Shown: in pieces, positions 11,466 to 22,034 of the stretch
Layout: every line of letters starts with the position of its first letter
How positions within the stretch are numbered: position 1 is the first letter of the stretch
NCBI GenBank assembly: GCA_013339895.1
Contig: JABACO010000018.1
Location: forward strand, 2,325,449-2,389,448
Source: Ephydatia muelleri
Lineage: Eukaryota; Porifera; Demospongiae; Spongillida; Spongillidae
DNA length: 64,000 nt
Direction: 5' to 3'
Made by a program: the position numbers and the translations under genes
The notes under the pieces: generated by a model
What the model saw: the letters and a program-made list of their open reading frames with translations, nothing else
Database searches by the model: none
Told to the model about the DNA's origin: nothing

Positions 11466-11774
11466 AGGAAGTAAGGAGTGGAGTAAAGGACACCACTTAC
11501 CTTCTGGGTATTGAAGTTGTGTTCGTCGATTGCAACGGCTCTTTTGGCGTATCCGGTGGCCTCATCGGAGAGTTGCTTCGATTCGGTTTTGTCTTTGGTG
11601 AAGAACTTTCCAACGGTTGTAGCAAGCGCGGACCAGTCGCCACAAAACTTCGGTGTTCTCTGACTGACTGTACTTTCGCAAGATCTGAATAGCTTCTGGA
11701 GACTTTCCGCCATAGTACATGGCGTCCGTCTCCTTAAGCATCTCCTGTAGGCGTTCTTCTTCGCTGGTCGCCAT
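8302..11774 (-). CDS. RMDN1: regulator of microtubule dynamics protein (RMDN), seven exons, one frameshift
   Basis: This is a TPR-like protein of the RMDN/FAM82 family, which associates with microtubules and, in some members, with mitochondria. Minus-strand exons are 11774-11501, 11365-11276, 11199-11144, 11083-10996, 8666-8636, 8584-8451 and 8340-8302, all GT-AG and with matching phases. Conserved blocks include TEVLWRL, ATGYAKRAVAID, DFEGTKVKIE, HHLMGLWCYG, PWYQRKVAAVIFATPPSATY and GKTYVQLGKK. The product is about 236 residues, near the short cytosolic type. In exon 1 the frame changes by one base near 11625-11635, between LLWRLV-like and LATTVGKFF-like sequence. This is either a sequencing error or a real lesion; the rest is clean. 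Intron 4 is 2.3 kb and repeat-rich. Confidence 0.88.
8380..8450. repeat. (CA)n microsatellite abutting the RMDN exon 6 donor
   Basis: About 70 bp of CA repeat directly follow exon 6 of the minus-strand RMDN gene. The splice donor itself is formed by GTGTGT of the repeat. Confidence 0.9.
10050..10092. repeat. (GT)n microsatellite in RMDN intron 4
   Basis: A pure GT run inside intron 4. The open frame over it is an artefact. Confidence 0.9.
10521..10850. repeat. 32-bp minisatellite in RMDN intron 4
   Basis: About ten copies of a 32-bp unit beginning GACCTTCCCAAC and ending ACATGATGAT. Units differ at one or two positions, and the last one is truncated. Confidence 0.92.
11433..11464. repeat. 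poly-G tract in RMDN intron 1
   Basis: A run of about 32 G residues, 37 bp downstream (in gene direction) of the exon 1 donor. Similar homopolymers occur at 19929, 20429 and 62391. Confidence 0.85.
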
Positions 11775-12290
11775 TACTAACAGTCCCGTTCCGACGATCT
11801 GAGTACAGTATTAATAAATTACGGAAGGGTGTACAAATAGAGATGAATATCGGCGTTAAAACAAACCCAGTTAAATTTATTGCGCGGGAAGTGCCTCCAG
11901 CCCTCTCTCCGAAATCGTTCACCTCCCAACTTCCGGATGCTTTGCTGCGCTACTGCCCTTAGACACACGACACGAATCAACTGGAACAAGTTACGAATTC
12001 TCATTTTGTGGTTTGCTGTATAACGTACCGTATCACGTGTCCGGATATTTAGAACAATCGCCTGCACCCGAGAAGCGGTGATGTAATCCATCCGGAACTT
12101 GAATTGTGATGTATGGATTGGGAACGTAAGTGAATGATTAAATCCCTACAGTCACATAGCTGCCGTAGAATAGCACAGTAATGTGCCTGCGCTGGCAACA
12201 TTTCAAAACCATTGGCAACTCTTAAAAACATCTCATACAGTTGTTCTTTCTGTTGGTTAGTTATCCAAGTCTCCATTTCCAGTCAAGTTA
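11775..12290. other. 5' flank of RMDN, no gene recognised
   Basis: Minus-strand open frames of 60-90 codons occur here, but none has a recognisable domain or coherent splice structure. The RMDN promoter should lie in this stretch. Confidence 0.4.
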
Positions 12291-12293
12291 GAA

Positions 12294-12970
12294 AAGGAGT
12301 ATGGTGTAAAGTATTCTGAGCTATCAAGGCTACCATACTTCAATATGATCAGACAACATGCCATAGATCCCATGCACAATTTATATTTGGGGACAGCAAA
12401 ATGTATTGATTTGCTTGGTCCTGCTGAATGTGATGGGTTATTGTACCATATGGCATTGGACGTATTCCTTACAAAAATTGTTCAAAGTTTAATGGTTTGA
12501 CTGCAGACCAATGGCAGAACTGGACTAATGTACATGTGTATTCCTTTTTTGCATTGCATAATGTATTACCTGAAAACCACCTACATGTAGCTGCCTGCTG
12601 GAAACGTTTTTTGATGTTTCTATTATTTTATGCCAAAATTCTCTCACAACAGAAGACATGTGCAGTAGATACAAATCTTGTTCAGTTTTGCGAAGCATTT
12701 GCTCTATGGAATTGAAGCTTGCACTCCAAACTTGCACCTTCACTGTCATTTAATAGATTCACTTGTTGACTTTGGGTCACCTGCTTCTTTCTGGGCATTT
12801 GAAAGGTATAAAATGGAATCATGCAATCATATGTACACAACTGGATGGGGCCTGAACATCAAATGATGAAAAAGTTTACATCATATCAAAACTTTTTAGC
12901 TGCAACAGAAACATCTACCTGGTCAATTGAATTTTCAGAATTAGTATCAGAGACAATTTCTTAAACGGTA
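12294..12970 (+). pseudogene. CACTA (En/Spm)-like transposase relic
   Basis: Across two or three plus-strand frames the sequence reads YSELSRLPYF, IDPMHNLYLGTAKCIDLL, LTADQWQNWT, YSFFALHNVLPENHLHVAACW, and PNLHLHCHLIDSLVDFGSP with SFWAFERYK. This ordered set (DPMHNL.LG, then a YS...LP..H...CW block, then a TPN.HLH.HL...L.D.G..SFW.FERY block) matches animal and plant transposases of the Tnp2/CACTA type, as I remember them. Frameshifts and stops break the frame, and the N-terminal half and termini are not found. Confidence 0.7.
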
Positions 12971-12989
12971 CAGGGTTCTTTAAACCACA

Positions 12990-13840
12990 CCATGGTGGAA
13001 GGATATGAAAAAAACCTCACTCCTTGGAAACATTGATTGCCCTTCGATGGAGTTAACGGGACAAAGCTGAATATCCATAATCTAGGAATGAGACAATTGG
13101 AGCGTTATTTATCAGATAATGACATGCTGTACTTAATTAGTTACAATTGTGCTATAGTTTAATGTCCAGAAATTGTGGACATCGGTATATAATTCGGCTT
13201 AGATTTGTGATTAAAAAAAATCTGATTTTACCGTTAAACTCAATAGATACGTGAGATTTATCATGGCATTGAATCAGCTAATTAACTTTTACAATTAATT
13301 ATTTTTTTTCCGACTTATGTTGATTGCATTTATATTGTTTGTATGTCAGGGTAAGGCCATCGCTTTTACATAAAATCCTGCTAAACTAATGCTATCCTCG
13401 ATAGTAGTGATATAACTATATGCGCATAGGTTGTAACTCGTGCTCCTGCCATTCATCTTGTGTAGGTCACATGATGTTATACTCTTTCACGGGCAACAGA
13501 GCAATATTGCGCCACAGGTGCTATACTATAGCCACTCTGTTTATGTAAGCAGTTAACACTTTGCAGTCAACAACATATTGATCAGTTGTTTCCTGGTCAT
13601 ATAATGCAAGTTGTTTGCTAACTATGTTTTCCTGCAACATGCAACACTTTTATTTTGCACAAACATGTTTACCGTAATAATTGGCTTTGCCCGCTAAAGA
13701 GTTAACCATTTTATTAACGCGTTTAACATTGGCCTGACCCTTATATCCATCCCGCGTTAAGATGGGCGTTGGGTTTAACCATTGCTCACGTCCCTATCTG
13801 TCACCATCGTGAAGTTCGCCAGACACGACGCAGCGCTACC
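12990..13840. other. degenerate AT-rich stretch
   Basis: This appears to continue transposon-derived sequence but holds no recognisable gene, RNA or terminal repeat. Confidence 0.4.
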
Positions 13841-13941
13841 TAGTCTCGTACCCAGACCCCACACGTCACAGCTGCGGGTGGATTACATCACCCCTACGTA
13901 ATCACCCGCAGCTGTGACGTATGGGTCTGGGTACGAGACCA
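13841..13941. mobile_element. 101-bp foldback MITE
   Basis: The two halves are near-perfect inverted copies, starting TAGTCTCGTACCCAGACC and ending with its complement, and the centre is nearly symmetric. A diverged copy of one arm and the centre is at 23378-23455, and an end fragment is at 47689-47712 inside another foldback. Confidence 0.85.
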
Positions 13942-14005
13942 AGGACTGGCTCCATTCAACATAGTTCTAGACTAGTGTGCGTCGCACAAGGACCTAACAG
14001 GGACT

Positions 14006-14046
14006 GTCTGGGGTCCCGACTTATGCATCAGTCGGGTCCCCAGACT
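14006..14046. repeat. short inverted repeat
   Basis: GTCTGGGGTCCCGAC and GTCGGGTCCCCAGAC form a 15-bp stem with one mismatch around a roughly 10-base loop. The function is unknown. Confidence 0.6.
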
Positions 14047-14345
14047 ACGGTAATTTCCAACACACAGTCTTATTTTAAAGAAGACATTTCAATATTTCAA
14101 GACAGGCATCCTTCTGTGTTGACCTTCTGCGAGCAGTAAGTATAGTTTAAAGCAACTACGTTCCCTTTTAACAGAGCGTCTCCGTAATTTCAGACCCAAA
14201 AGGACAATTATTTTGGGCGCGTTGCCAAAACCAAAAAATCGGGAGAAGCGATTAATAAGACTCTGAGACCGTCGAAACAAACTTGATTGAGTGCAGAGTT
14301 CACCCCAAGTTTTAGTTATCTTACAACTGTACGACTACCATGAGA

Positions 14346-14522
14346 TATAGAGAGGTTGCAGTGTCATCCCGGGAAGAACGACGGCCATGTTTTTTGGTGT
14401 CCCGAGTTCTGTTACAGGTTGTAAATAATCTGTTACAGATAGGAAACATTCTGTAACAGACCTGGAGACACCAAAAAACATGGCCGCCGCTCTTCCCGGG
14501 ATGACACTGCAACCTCTCTATA
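14346..14522. mobile_element. 177-bp foldback MITE with TA-type ends
   Basis: Arms of about 58 bp are inverted copies, from TATAGAGAGGTTGCAG to its complement, and include the shared CATGTTTTTTGGTGTC. The loop is about 60 bp. Such stems are typical of Tc1/mariner-derived MITEs; the family assignment is an inference. Confidence 0.8.
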
Positions 14523-14799
14523 GGCTGCCGAAGCTAAGCCGTCTACATTCGTGAAATAGCACTTAGCGACCGGATAAAAAGGTTCACTAGGCCGTGTGAC
14601 GACAAGTTCATCAACTCTGATGGGCAAATGGGCTTTTATTACTGACGTACGTGCATATATAATGACCTCTAGCACTTTCAGCTGCATGCATGTACATGCA
14701 TATAGGAGACGCACGAGCGCGCATATGCATTACGCGTCTATTTCTGATACAGGTACAGTCAAGTACTATTGTTCAAGGCAAGGCAACATAAATGCACAC

Positions 14800-17625
14800 C
14801 TAGCATAGCATTATGTTTCTATGTCCTTCCTTCTTAGCCATTGACTTCAGGTTTGACACTTTAGCTGTAATGTATTTATCGCTGGGAAAGTCTAAAGGGA
14901 TAGAGCCATCTTCCTCCATGAAGTGTTGCTTCACAATCGCGAGAATTTCTTTTGGCTTTATGCGATCTAGCTGGTGATCTTTCTGCTCTAACACCTGATC
15001 AAAAATATTCTTGATGAACTCAGTAAATGTCGTTGAGAACTTTGATTTCTTCTGCGTCCTGCCAGATTTCTGCTTTTGTAGAAGGCTTGAAATCTCTGTT
15101 CTTATTTCATTTTCGCCTGGCAATGAGTACCGATTGGGATAACGCTCTTGCAACGTTTCTAGCATTATTGCTGGAGACATCTTTTTTGTTTCTGTTTGTA
15201 CACCTCGGTCAAACATCTCCTTGATCTCTGTACGATATAAATGAACATATGTTGTTCCATAAGTGTCACCATGAGCAGGATGCCAGGCCCACCCCTGACG
15301 TTTTAAACTGGATTGAGGAATTTCTAACTGCTGCGAGAGCAGGTACTCAACCATATCATCCTTCCCACTTCTTACTTTCAAAACACTGTGGATAAGGTCA
15401 TTTGCACAGCGTACAGCAATTGCCACAGCATCCATACGTGGTGGAGGTTGCTGAACATAGACGCCTGTAAAATCCTCCATGTTCTTTTCTGTTTGCTGGC
15501 TGCATAGTGTGCGAGGCCCTTTCAGACCAGCAAGCTTTGAACACTTCACCACTTTAACTCCTGTCACCATTTGCTTGGACTTATCATTCACTGGGCCATA
15601 AAACATGTACTGCTCGACAGCTGGGAGAGTCTTCGGGGCTACATCTAGATCTTGTAAATCTGCCTCCAATTCAATTTGAGCAGCTGCATCAACTAATTCG
15701 TTGCCTATTACAACAGCAGTAGAGGAGTTCAATTATGTTCCTTCTTCATTTGCAGCTGAGACATAATCACCTCCTTCTTCATCATCAACGACATCTTCAT
15801 TGTCTTCAGTTTCATCAGAGCCATCTTCATTTTCCAAGACACTTTCTTGATCAACTTGAGTTGGTGCAAATGATTGCTCTTGAATTTTGCAGTCAAATGC
15901 AATGCCACTCCCGATTCCACTGTAGGCGAACACTCGCACCTTGAAGGCAATTGCCGTCTGGCGTACAACTTCAATGTTGTACAAGGCAGCAGATATCCAT
16001 GGTCCAATTCTTTCCAGAAAGAAAATGTCATTCAATCTAGAAAAATAGGTCCATTTTTTCAACAACTGGGGCAATAATGAGGGCTAGGTTTGCAAGTTTT
16101 GGTCGATCTAAGCCGACAAGCTGCACAAATGAATTCTGCAAGCCACCTCCCCAAGCAAGAGCAGCTGCCAACCCTTTTGCTGTTACAATACGCTTAATTT
16201 TATTGCTATGTGATGTGTGCATGAAGGATACAAGGTGAGCAATGGACCGAGCAAAATGGGCATCAATATCCCCTTTGCCATCTTGTGTTTCTGTATGAAT
16301 GAATCGAGTCACCTTTATGGGTGACAAAGCACTAATAAGAGCAATGGCCAGTAGCAAATCCTTTGACTGATATCACCCTGCATTGTCTGATTGTAAGGTA
16401 ATCTCCTCCAAAAATGATAGCTCCTCATGTATTTGATATAGAAATGCCTCGATCATTGATGCAACTGTCAAGCTATCTTGCTTGTTTGAACCTTCCATGA
16501 TCTGGTCAGCATAAATGTTGTACCGAACTGCAGAACCTTCCTCATATCGAAAAAACTTCAATAGACACCCGTGCCAAGCAATACCTCGTTTCCCAAAATG
16601 CTCTTGGCTGCTGACAATTTCATTTTCCAGTCAATAACAACAAGGGCGTGCTTTGAACTGATTTTGTTAGCAAGGCACTCTTGTTTCATCTCTTCTTCAA
16701 TTTTATATATAGCTTTCTGTTGATTTGCAACACGAACCCGATGCGCACGATACAGTTCAAGTTTCTGTTGTATGTCACTAACAACCATGAGAGCATCCTT
16801 TATTGTATCCTGAGATTTTACAGGGTTACCTCCTTCTCCTGTGGCTTTGATCTTGTCACAAAGTGCCGTGAAAAATACTACATTGAAACGGCAGCCGTTA
16901 TAAGTTTCAACATGGACAGCAGCATTTATTTCCTTTCTGGGTGTAGTTTCTTCAATCCATATTCAATTCCATGTGTGTCAACATTGTCATTTTCTATTTG
17001 CACATGTGAATCATACTGTTGCTTGAAGAAATTGCGCACCAATTCGAGCTGTCTAGAAAGGGTTACCTTGAGACATTGCTGGGCAGAGAATTTCGGCCAC
17101 TTTAACGGCAGCTGTAAGGACAGACTGTACCATGGTTGACCAGCCACCTGGATTACTCTCTCGTATTCTTCCATCACTGTTTCGCGCGTGCACTGAGGGC
17201 AACTTCTTTCTCATAGATTCAGTGAAACCAAATGCGTCCCACACGTCCTTCCTCGTTTAAATTAATTTCCCACTTGTCACCATAGCTGAAGACGTGCCAG
17301 CATCAGGTACATCATCAACAACCATATCTGTGGTGGACTTCCTTGCTTTCTTAGATGCACGCCTTGTTGAGTGCTCGAGTGAAGGCCCTGCACTACCATC
17401 TGATTTCTTAGGCCGTCCCCTTTTCCTTAGTATTGCTACCTCTGGGGGTACACCATCACACGCACATCGACAGCGTTTGCATTTGCTTTGACAACCAGGA
17501 ACTTTGCAGGCTCCATCATGATGGCGACAATCCGCCATGCTTCGTATCGTACCGTATTGTTTACTTTCGGAATTATTTGTACTAGTATCCAGACTTGCGT
17601 GTGGCAGCCAAGCATATAAAGACAA
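14800..17625 (-). pseudogene. broken gene of an unrecognised transposon-like family with SDNAG motif
   Basis: Minus-strand pieces read as one protein interrupted by stops and frameshifts. The N-terminal part has a Cys-rich patch (CKVPGCQSKCKRCRCACDG) followed by an AT-hook-like RKRGRPKK. The middle part has VVIDWKMKL, then EEITLQSDNAG, then TRFIHTETQDGKGDIDAHFA. This spacing of acidic residues after beta-strand-like segments suggests an RNase-H-like (DDE-type) fold, but that is an inference. An acidic linker follows, then a 310-codon C-terminal frame containing GWAWHPAHGDTYGTTYV. Disablements seen are an in-frame TAA at about 17257, frameshifts near 17070 and 16925, a TGA directly after SDNAG at 16373, a break near 16060, and a TAA at 15733. 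I cannot name the family. Confidence 0.6.
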
Positions 17626-17689
17626 TAGTGTTTTTGAACTGAAACATTAATTTATTACCGTACTTACTTAATGTCCTGCTTATTCGATT

Positions 17690-19612
17690 CACAGGGAAAT
17701 TTCGCGTCAAATCATGTTATGATTTTTCACACGATTTAGCATTTGAAATCGTCTGTGAAATCAGAATATGATCTTTCAGAGAAAAATCAATTGTGAAATC
17801 ATTATAAAATCATTCCCAAATAACTCAGAGATTTTTGTAGTGATTTTATACAGAAATGTACTGTAGAATCATTTCAAAATCACAAAAAATCGTTCAATGA
17901 TTATCTTGATGATTTTTAAAGGAAATCATATACCAAATCACACAGAAATAATTATTTGTAATCATGAATGCATTTCTTTTAGAAATGAAAAGAGTACAGT
18001 TCAGTTCAGTTCAGTCTACATCTGATCCTGAAGTGAGATCATCTTCACTGCCAGCAGATGCACTTTCTTGTACTTGGGATTGAGGGGGATACTGATCTCT
18101 GCTTGCAGTACTACATGTTTCTTCAACATCCTGATCAGTTGCATCTGAGTTGCGTGTGCACACATTATGTTTTATCCATCTTGCCTCTCGAGCCTTAGAA
18201 ATACTCTCAAGTCGTCGCATCTTGCTGGCACCATCTTCATGATCAGCAACCTCTATTGTTAGATTTTCCAGTGGTATTGGCTTAACAGAGTCTCGTATTT
18301 TTGTTATGCTCTCCATATCTCCAGATTGTACTGTTCCTTTGGAAATGGCTTCTTTTACAGCTTTGTCTCGAGCCACCTAAATTAAATAATTTTGTCAACC
18401 TTCACATTTTTCTATGCATACAGGTTATGATTTCTATTTCTATTTATAAGTAAGTCTACTCCTCTTCATGCACAGTTTCCGCTCATGTAGCTTAACAGGA
18501 TCAGCTTTTGCCAGTTCAGACATTCGACGCATAGCATAGTAGGCCTTTGCAACAATCGATCAGTGAATCCAGTTACAAAATGCATACACTATAGCTAGCC
18601 TTAATCCGTTGCAGGATACGCTTGTTTGTAGGAATCTTGCACTTATTGAACCTCAGCGCAGCTTCCACAGATGTAGCAAGCTGTTCTTTTGATTGAGAGT
18701 CAAGCTTACTCCATGGAGTCGTTGTCATCAGTTCTTTCAAACGTGGTTGCTGCGAAAATGCGTCTTGTAATATCATCTACCAATGAGAAAACGAAACAGA
18801 TAGACCAGCGTGAATGGACGTGAATATACATGCATACACGCACCAGTGGCACGACGTCCTTAGCGCCCTCAACCGGCCTTCCTGTAGCGCTTAAGGATGG
18901 TTCAAGGTTAGGATCCAGTACGGCGGGCTCTAAAATGCGTGTGTTAAGGATTTAAGCGCAAACCCAGTGCAATGATTTCAAGAATCATACACTGTATAAA
19001 CATACGTACCTCTTTTAATCAACTCCTCTATTTTCTCTTCCAATTCGTCAATCTTGTCCACGATTGTTTCAAGATGTACAATCCTTTCTTTCAACAGTCT
19101 TAATTCTTCACGGAAACTTGCAGGTGCATCGGTGATACTATTCTTTGGAGTACTAGTTTTTCGTGTCATCGTGCCATTTTTGTCATTAGAATGGCCATGT
19201 GATTTTTACGCATGCGTGCAGATGTTTATTCTGAGATGTCGACGTCAAAGAAAAGTTTGCAGTGTCTGTGTGACTGTTCACTGTGTCAAAATAAGCATTA
19301 TTGTTCCTATCCCACGCGCCAAAGACATCGTGCCATATCATGTGTATACTGCATGAGCATGAATTAAAAAATTTACACAAGTGGATTCAAAATCATATTC
19401 AAATCGCATAAATCATATGACAAATCATTTTAAAAATCACAACGTTATTTCTGGGAAACAAATGCGTAAAATAAAGTAGTGATTTTCCACATGATTTTAA
19501 GAATCAACGCTTGATTTTAGTGGATTCGGAATCATACTCAAATAATATGAATCATCTGACAAATCATTTGTAAAATCATAACATGATTTGACGCATAATT
19601 TCCCTGTGGATT
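17690..19612. mobile_element. nested 1.9-kb inverted-repeat element
   Basis: The ends are inverted copies that start CACAGGGAAATT and continue with GCGTCAAATCATGTTATGAT, giving about 38 bp of terminal repeat. GATT lies directly outside both ends, a possible 4-bp target duplication. The 250 bp inside each end are dense in AAATCAT/ATGATTT repeats, like subterminal transposase-binding arrays. The interior carries a spliced minus-strand gene (19169-18011). Confidence 0.7.
18011..19169 (-). CDS. spliced coiled-coil protein carried by the nested element
   Basis: I do not recognise the family. Exon 1 (19169-19010) starts at ATG and encodes 53 residues, mostly a predicted coiled coil (REELRLLKERIVHLETIVDK and onward with a heptad-like pattern). 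Exon 2 (18929-18844) joins in phase with clean GT-AG borders. Exon 3 (about 18776-18600) encodes PWSKLDSQSKEQL and a basic C-terminal stretch. A further exon near 18565-18480 encodes YYAMRRMSELAKADPVKL. The last exon starts at about 18379 with VARDKAVKEAISKG and ends in a Ser/Asp-rich acidic tail with the stop at 18011. The borders after exon 2 are uncertain because exon 3 lacks a clear GT donor. Its role in mobility is unknown. Confidence 0.5.
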
Positions 19613-19883
19613 TATGTGCACATAAAAGATTTCTCTTTCACAGCTAGTTCACGCAAATTTTCGCTAAACCCGAATTCCACCAAACCCCCAAACCGCTCGT
19701 CTCTGACGATGGATAGTTCTTCATCTCATCGAGTGGAATCTCAAACAATATTGTTTCTTAGTACATCACAGATTTATCTGACACAATTAAACTATAGGAT
19801 GCTTACATCTATTCTTCCCGATTTTATGACCTGCTACAAGCGCCCAAAATTTTGGGTCTGAAATTACGGAGACGCTCTGTTAA

Positions 19884-19927
19884 ATTATAAAACATGGATG
19901 CCGAACGGCCGTAGGGTGGTTAGGGGA

Positions 19928-19970
<43 letters not shown>

Positions 19971-21437
19971 CGCAAAGCAATAATAGTGGAACTCAGGGGG
20001 AGGGGCACCAATCACGGGGATGGCGCACAGCGGTTGATATATATTCCTATGTCATTTGCAGTGGTTTGAAGTACAATTAAAGCAGAAGAAACTTCTGAAT
20101 CTTTAACACGTGACTCAGTCTGGACAGAAGTATCCTAAAGGCATTCGCATATCAGACATCTACTGTGACGTCGACTATTTCACTTCGAGTTTGACCTCTT
20201 GCGCTCTCTTTCTCTCTGTTTCGGCTGTCCCATATCACAATCAATGTGTATCAGCAGCATGCAGTGCTAGGTGCCCGCAGCGGACTGACCATAAATCAAG
20301 GCAATTGCAGCACGATTGGACGTGCGAATTCGCAGTATGGTCGTAGTAGAGTATTAATAACTATATTTCCATGTAGGGCGGAACTCATCCATTGTGCATG
20401 TGTGTGCGTGTGGGGGCCCGGGAGTTAGCCCCCCCCCCCCCCCCCCCCCCCAGCCTACGGGCCTGCTGAACGCTATCTAAGCTACCTACAAGGCGTTTAT
20501 AAGTAATATCGGCTTACTCCGACTAAAAGTAAGTTTAGAATGCTGGCGGGGACTCATTTGAAAGAATTTTTATTCAGGATTGAAAAATACACTCATCCAT
20601 GGCTCAACTGATCATATAAAGGCCACGTTTTGTACAGAGTAGTGCTATACTGTCATTGAAATGTGTTGTGTTATTATCAATAAGCCTAATGACATGCACT
20701 AATAGTGACGTTTTACCGACGCATTGATTTCGTTAACCATAATATTTCTATCACACGTCGGTAAAAGATACAAAATAATCATCGACTCAAAGATCACTTC
20801 ACTGAATCAAGTAGTGCTCAGCTATACCAATGATTACCGGCCGAATAGCCTCTATAGGTTCTGTTTATTAACGGATGGTGTTTGAGCTATACATGCAGGA
20901 GATGGATAAGGCGAAATGTGTGTCGGCAAGTTACATTCTATCATTTGTGTACCCACCCTTGCATATTTTCATGCTATCGATCGCTGGTTTTGTATCGGTC
21001 GCGCTCCTGTATAAAATAGGGTACGCAATGTGGTGAAACCAGCACTACTTTGGCAGAGACACAAGCTCTGTTTCTTCAGTCGGAGTACAAAGTAAGGGGT
21101 CCATTATTGTAATAAAAATGCCGTTGTTTCCAGCTAGTGTTTGATAAACGATGATGGCAGTTAACTCATTTTGAAGTAAGTTCCAATCATAGCGCGCATC
21201 CAATTTCTACTTGCATACGTACCTAGCTGTGGTGTTGGAGGTGGTGTGTAGGGTGTGCCGGTTGTTGGAGGATTATATGAGTGTTGGGTGTGTACTAGTA
21301 CTAGGATTGTAGGTGGTGTCGGGTGTCAGGGTTGGAGGTATTATACTACACACAGTCTAAAATAGTCTATGACCACCACAATTCATGACCCGTGGTCGTA
21401 CACTGCACCAGTGGTGATCTTCTTTCTATCCCCACAG
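19884..21437. other. intergenic with poly-G and poly-C tracts
   Basis: A G run at 19929-19969 and a C run at 20429-20451 interrupt otherwise featureless DNA. No supported gene is seen, and the small plus frames at 19616-20428 lack domains. Confidence 0.45.
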
Positions 21438-21555
21438 GAGGGCTGTTGGGAGTTGATACCATAGCAGTGCAAACAAAAGTGTGTGATCAAAAAGAGAGCG
21501 TCGCTTTGCACAGGCAGGAGAAGAAACTGGTGGTCATGCTGGCTGCTGATGGAAG
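21438..21555 (+). CDS. candidate orphan exon
   Basis: A clear acceptor (CTTTCTATCCCCACAG) and donor (AAG/GTATGG) frame a 118-bp stretch whose open frame includes GVDTIAVQTKVCDQKESVAL and RQEKKLVVMLAADGR. The peptide looks like real coding sequence in composition, but I do not recognise it and found no neighbouring exons. It may be a stray exon of a decayed gene. Confidence 0.3.
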
Positions 21556-21564
21556 GTATGGTTC

Positions 21565-21640
21565 GGTGTGTGTGTGTATGTATGTATGTTGTGTGTGTGT
21601 ATTTGTGTGTGTGTGTGTGTGGTGTGTGCATGTGTGTGTA

Positions 21641-21687
<47 letters not shown>

Positions 21688-21690
21688 ATT
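21565..21690. repeat. GT-rich microsatellite
   Basis: (GT)n with TATT and CAT interruptions. The long open frames on both strands are repeat artefacts. Confidence 0.9.
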
Positions 21691-22034
21691 TGTGTATGTA
21701 CTGTTGCATGTACCTCCATAATATTTTTAATGTGTTTAACATTAGAAGGTAAACATTAAAAGTATTTTTGAAGAAACGAAAGATGCTGCTTGGTAAGGAA
21801 ATGGATGTTGCTGGGATGTATGGAAATGAATGACGCTGAATAATTATTACTATTATCAATGAGCACAATTGTCGAGGTTGTCTGCACAGATGATATTAGT
21901 TATTGATTTGTTTATAGTATGGTCCATGTATTTAATTGCAATAATGTTATCTGAACAATAAATGTGATAAACTATTAAATAGAAATTATAAATTAGGTCT
22001 ATGTGTATTTATTGAATTTAAATAATCATTAATG

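Larger units (their letters stand above)
14168..19883. mobile_element. 5.7-kb TTAA-flanked inverted-repeat element
   Basis: Both edges carry TTAA followed inward by the same 30-bp terminal sequence in inverted orientation. It begins CAGAGCGTCTCCGTAATTTC and ends in AGACCCAAAA. After a 9-bp insertion on the left side, both ends continue with TTTTGGGCGC. TTAA duplications are typical of piggyBac-like insertion, but the ends do not look like classical piggyBac termini and the internal gene does not resemble that transposase. The interior holds a broken minus-strand gene (17625-14800), a foldback MITE (14346-14522) and a nested 1.9-kb element (17690-19612). Confidence 0.65.

Noticed and set aside
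11000..11713. 237-codon minus ORF containing a poly-Pro run
   Set aside because: It reads through introns and the poly-G tract of RMDN; the real exons use parts of it in spliced form.
14346..14522. possible microRNA precursor hairpin
   Set aside because: The stem is too long and perfect (about 58 bp) with TA-type ends; a foldback MITE explains it better.
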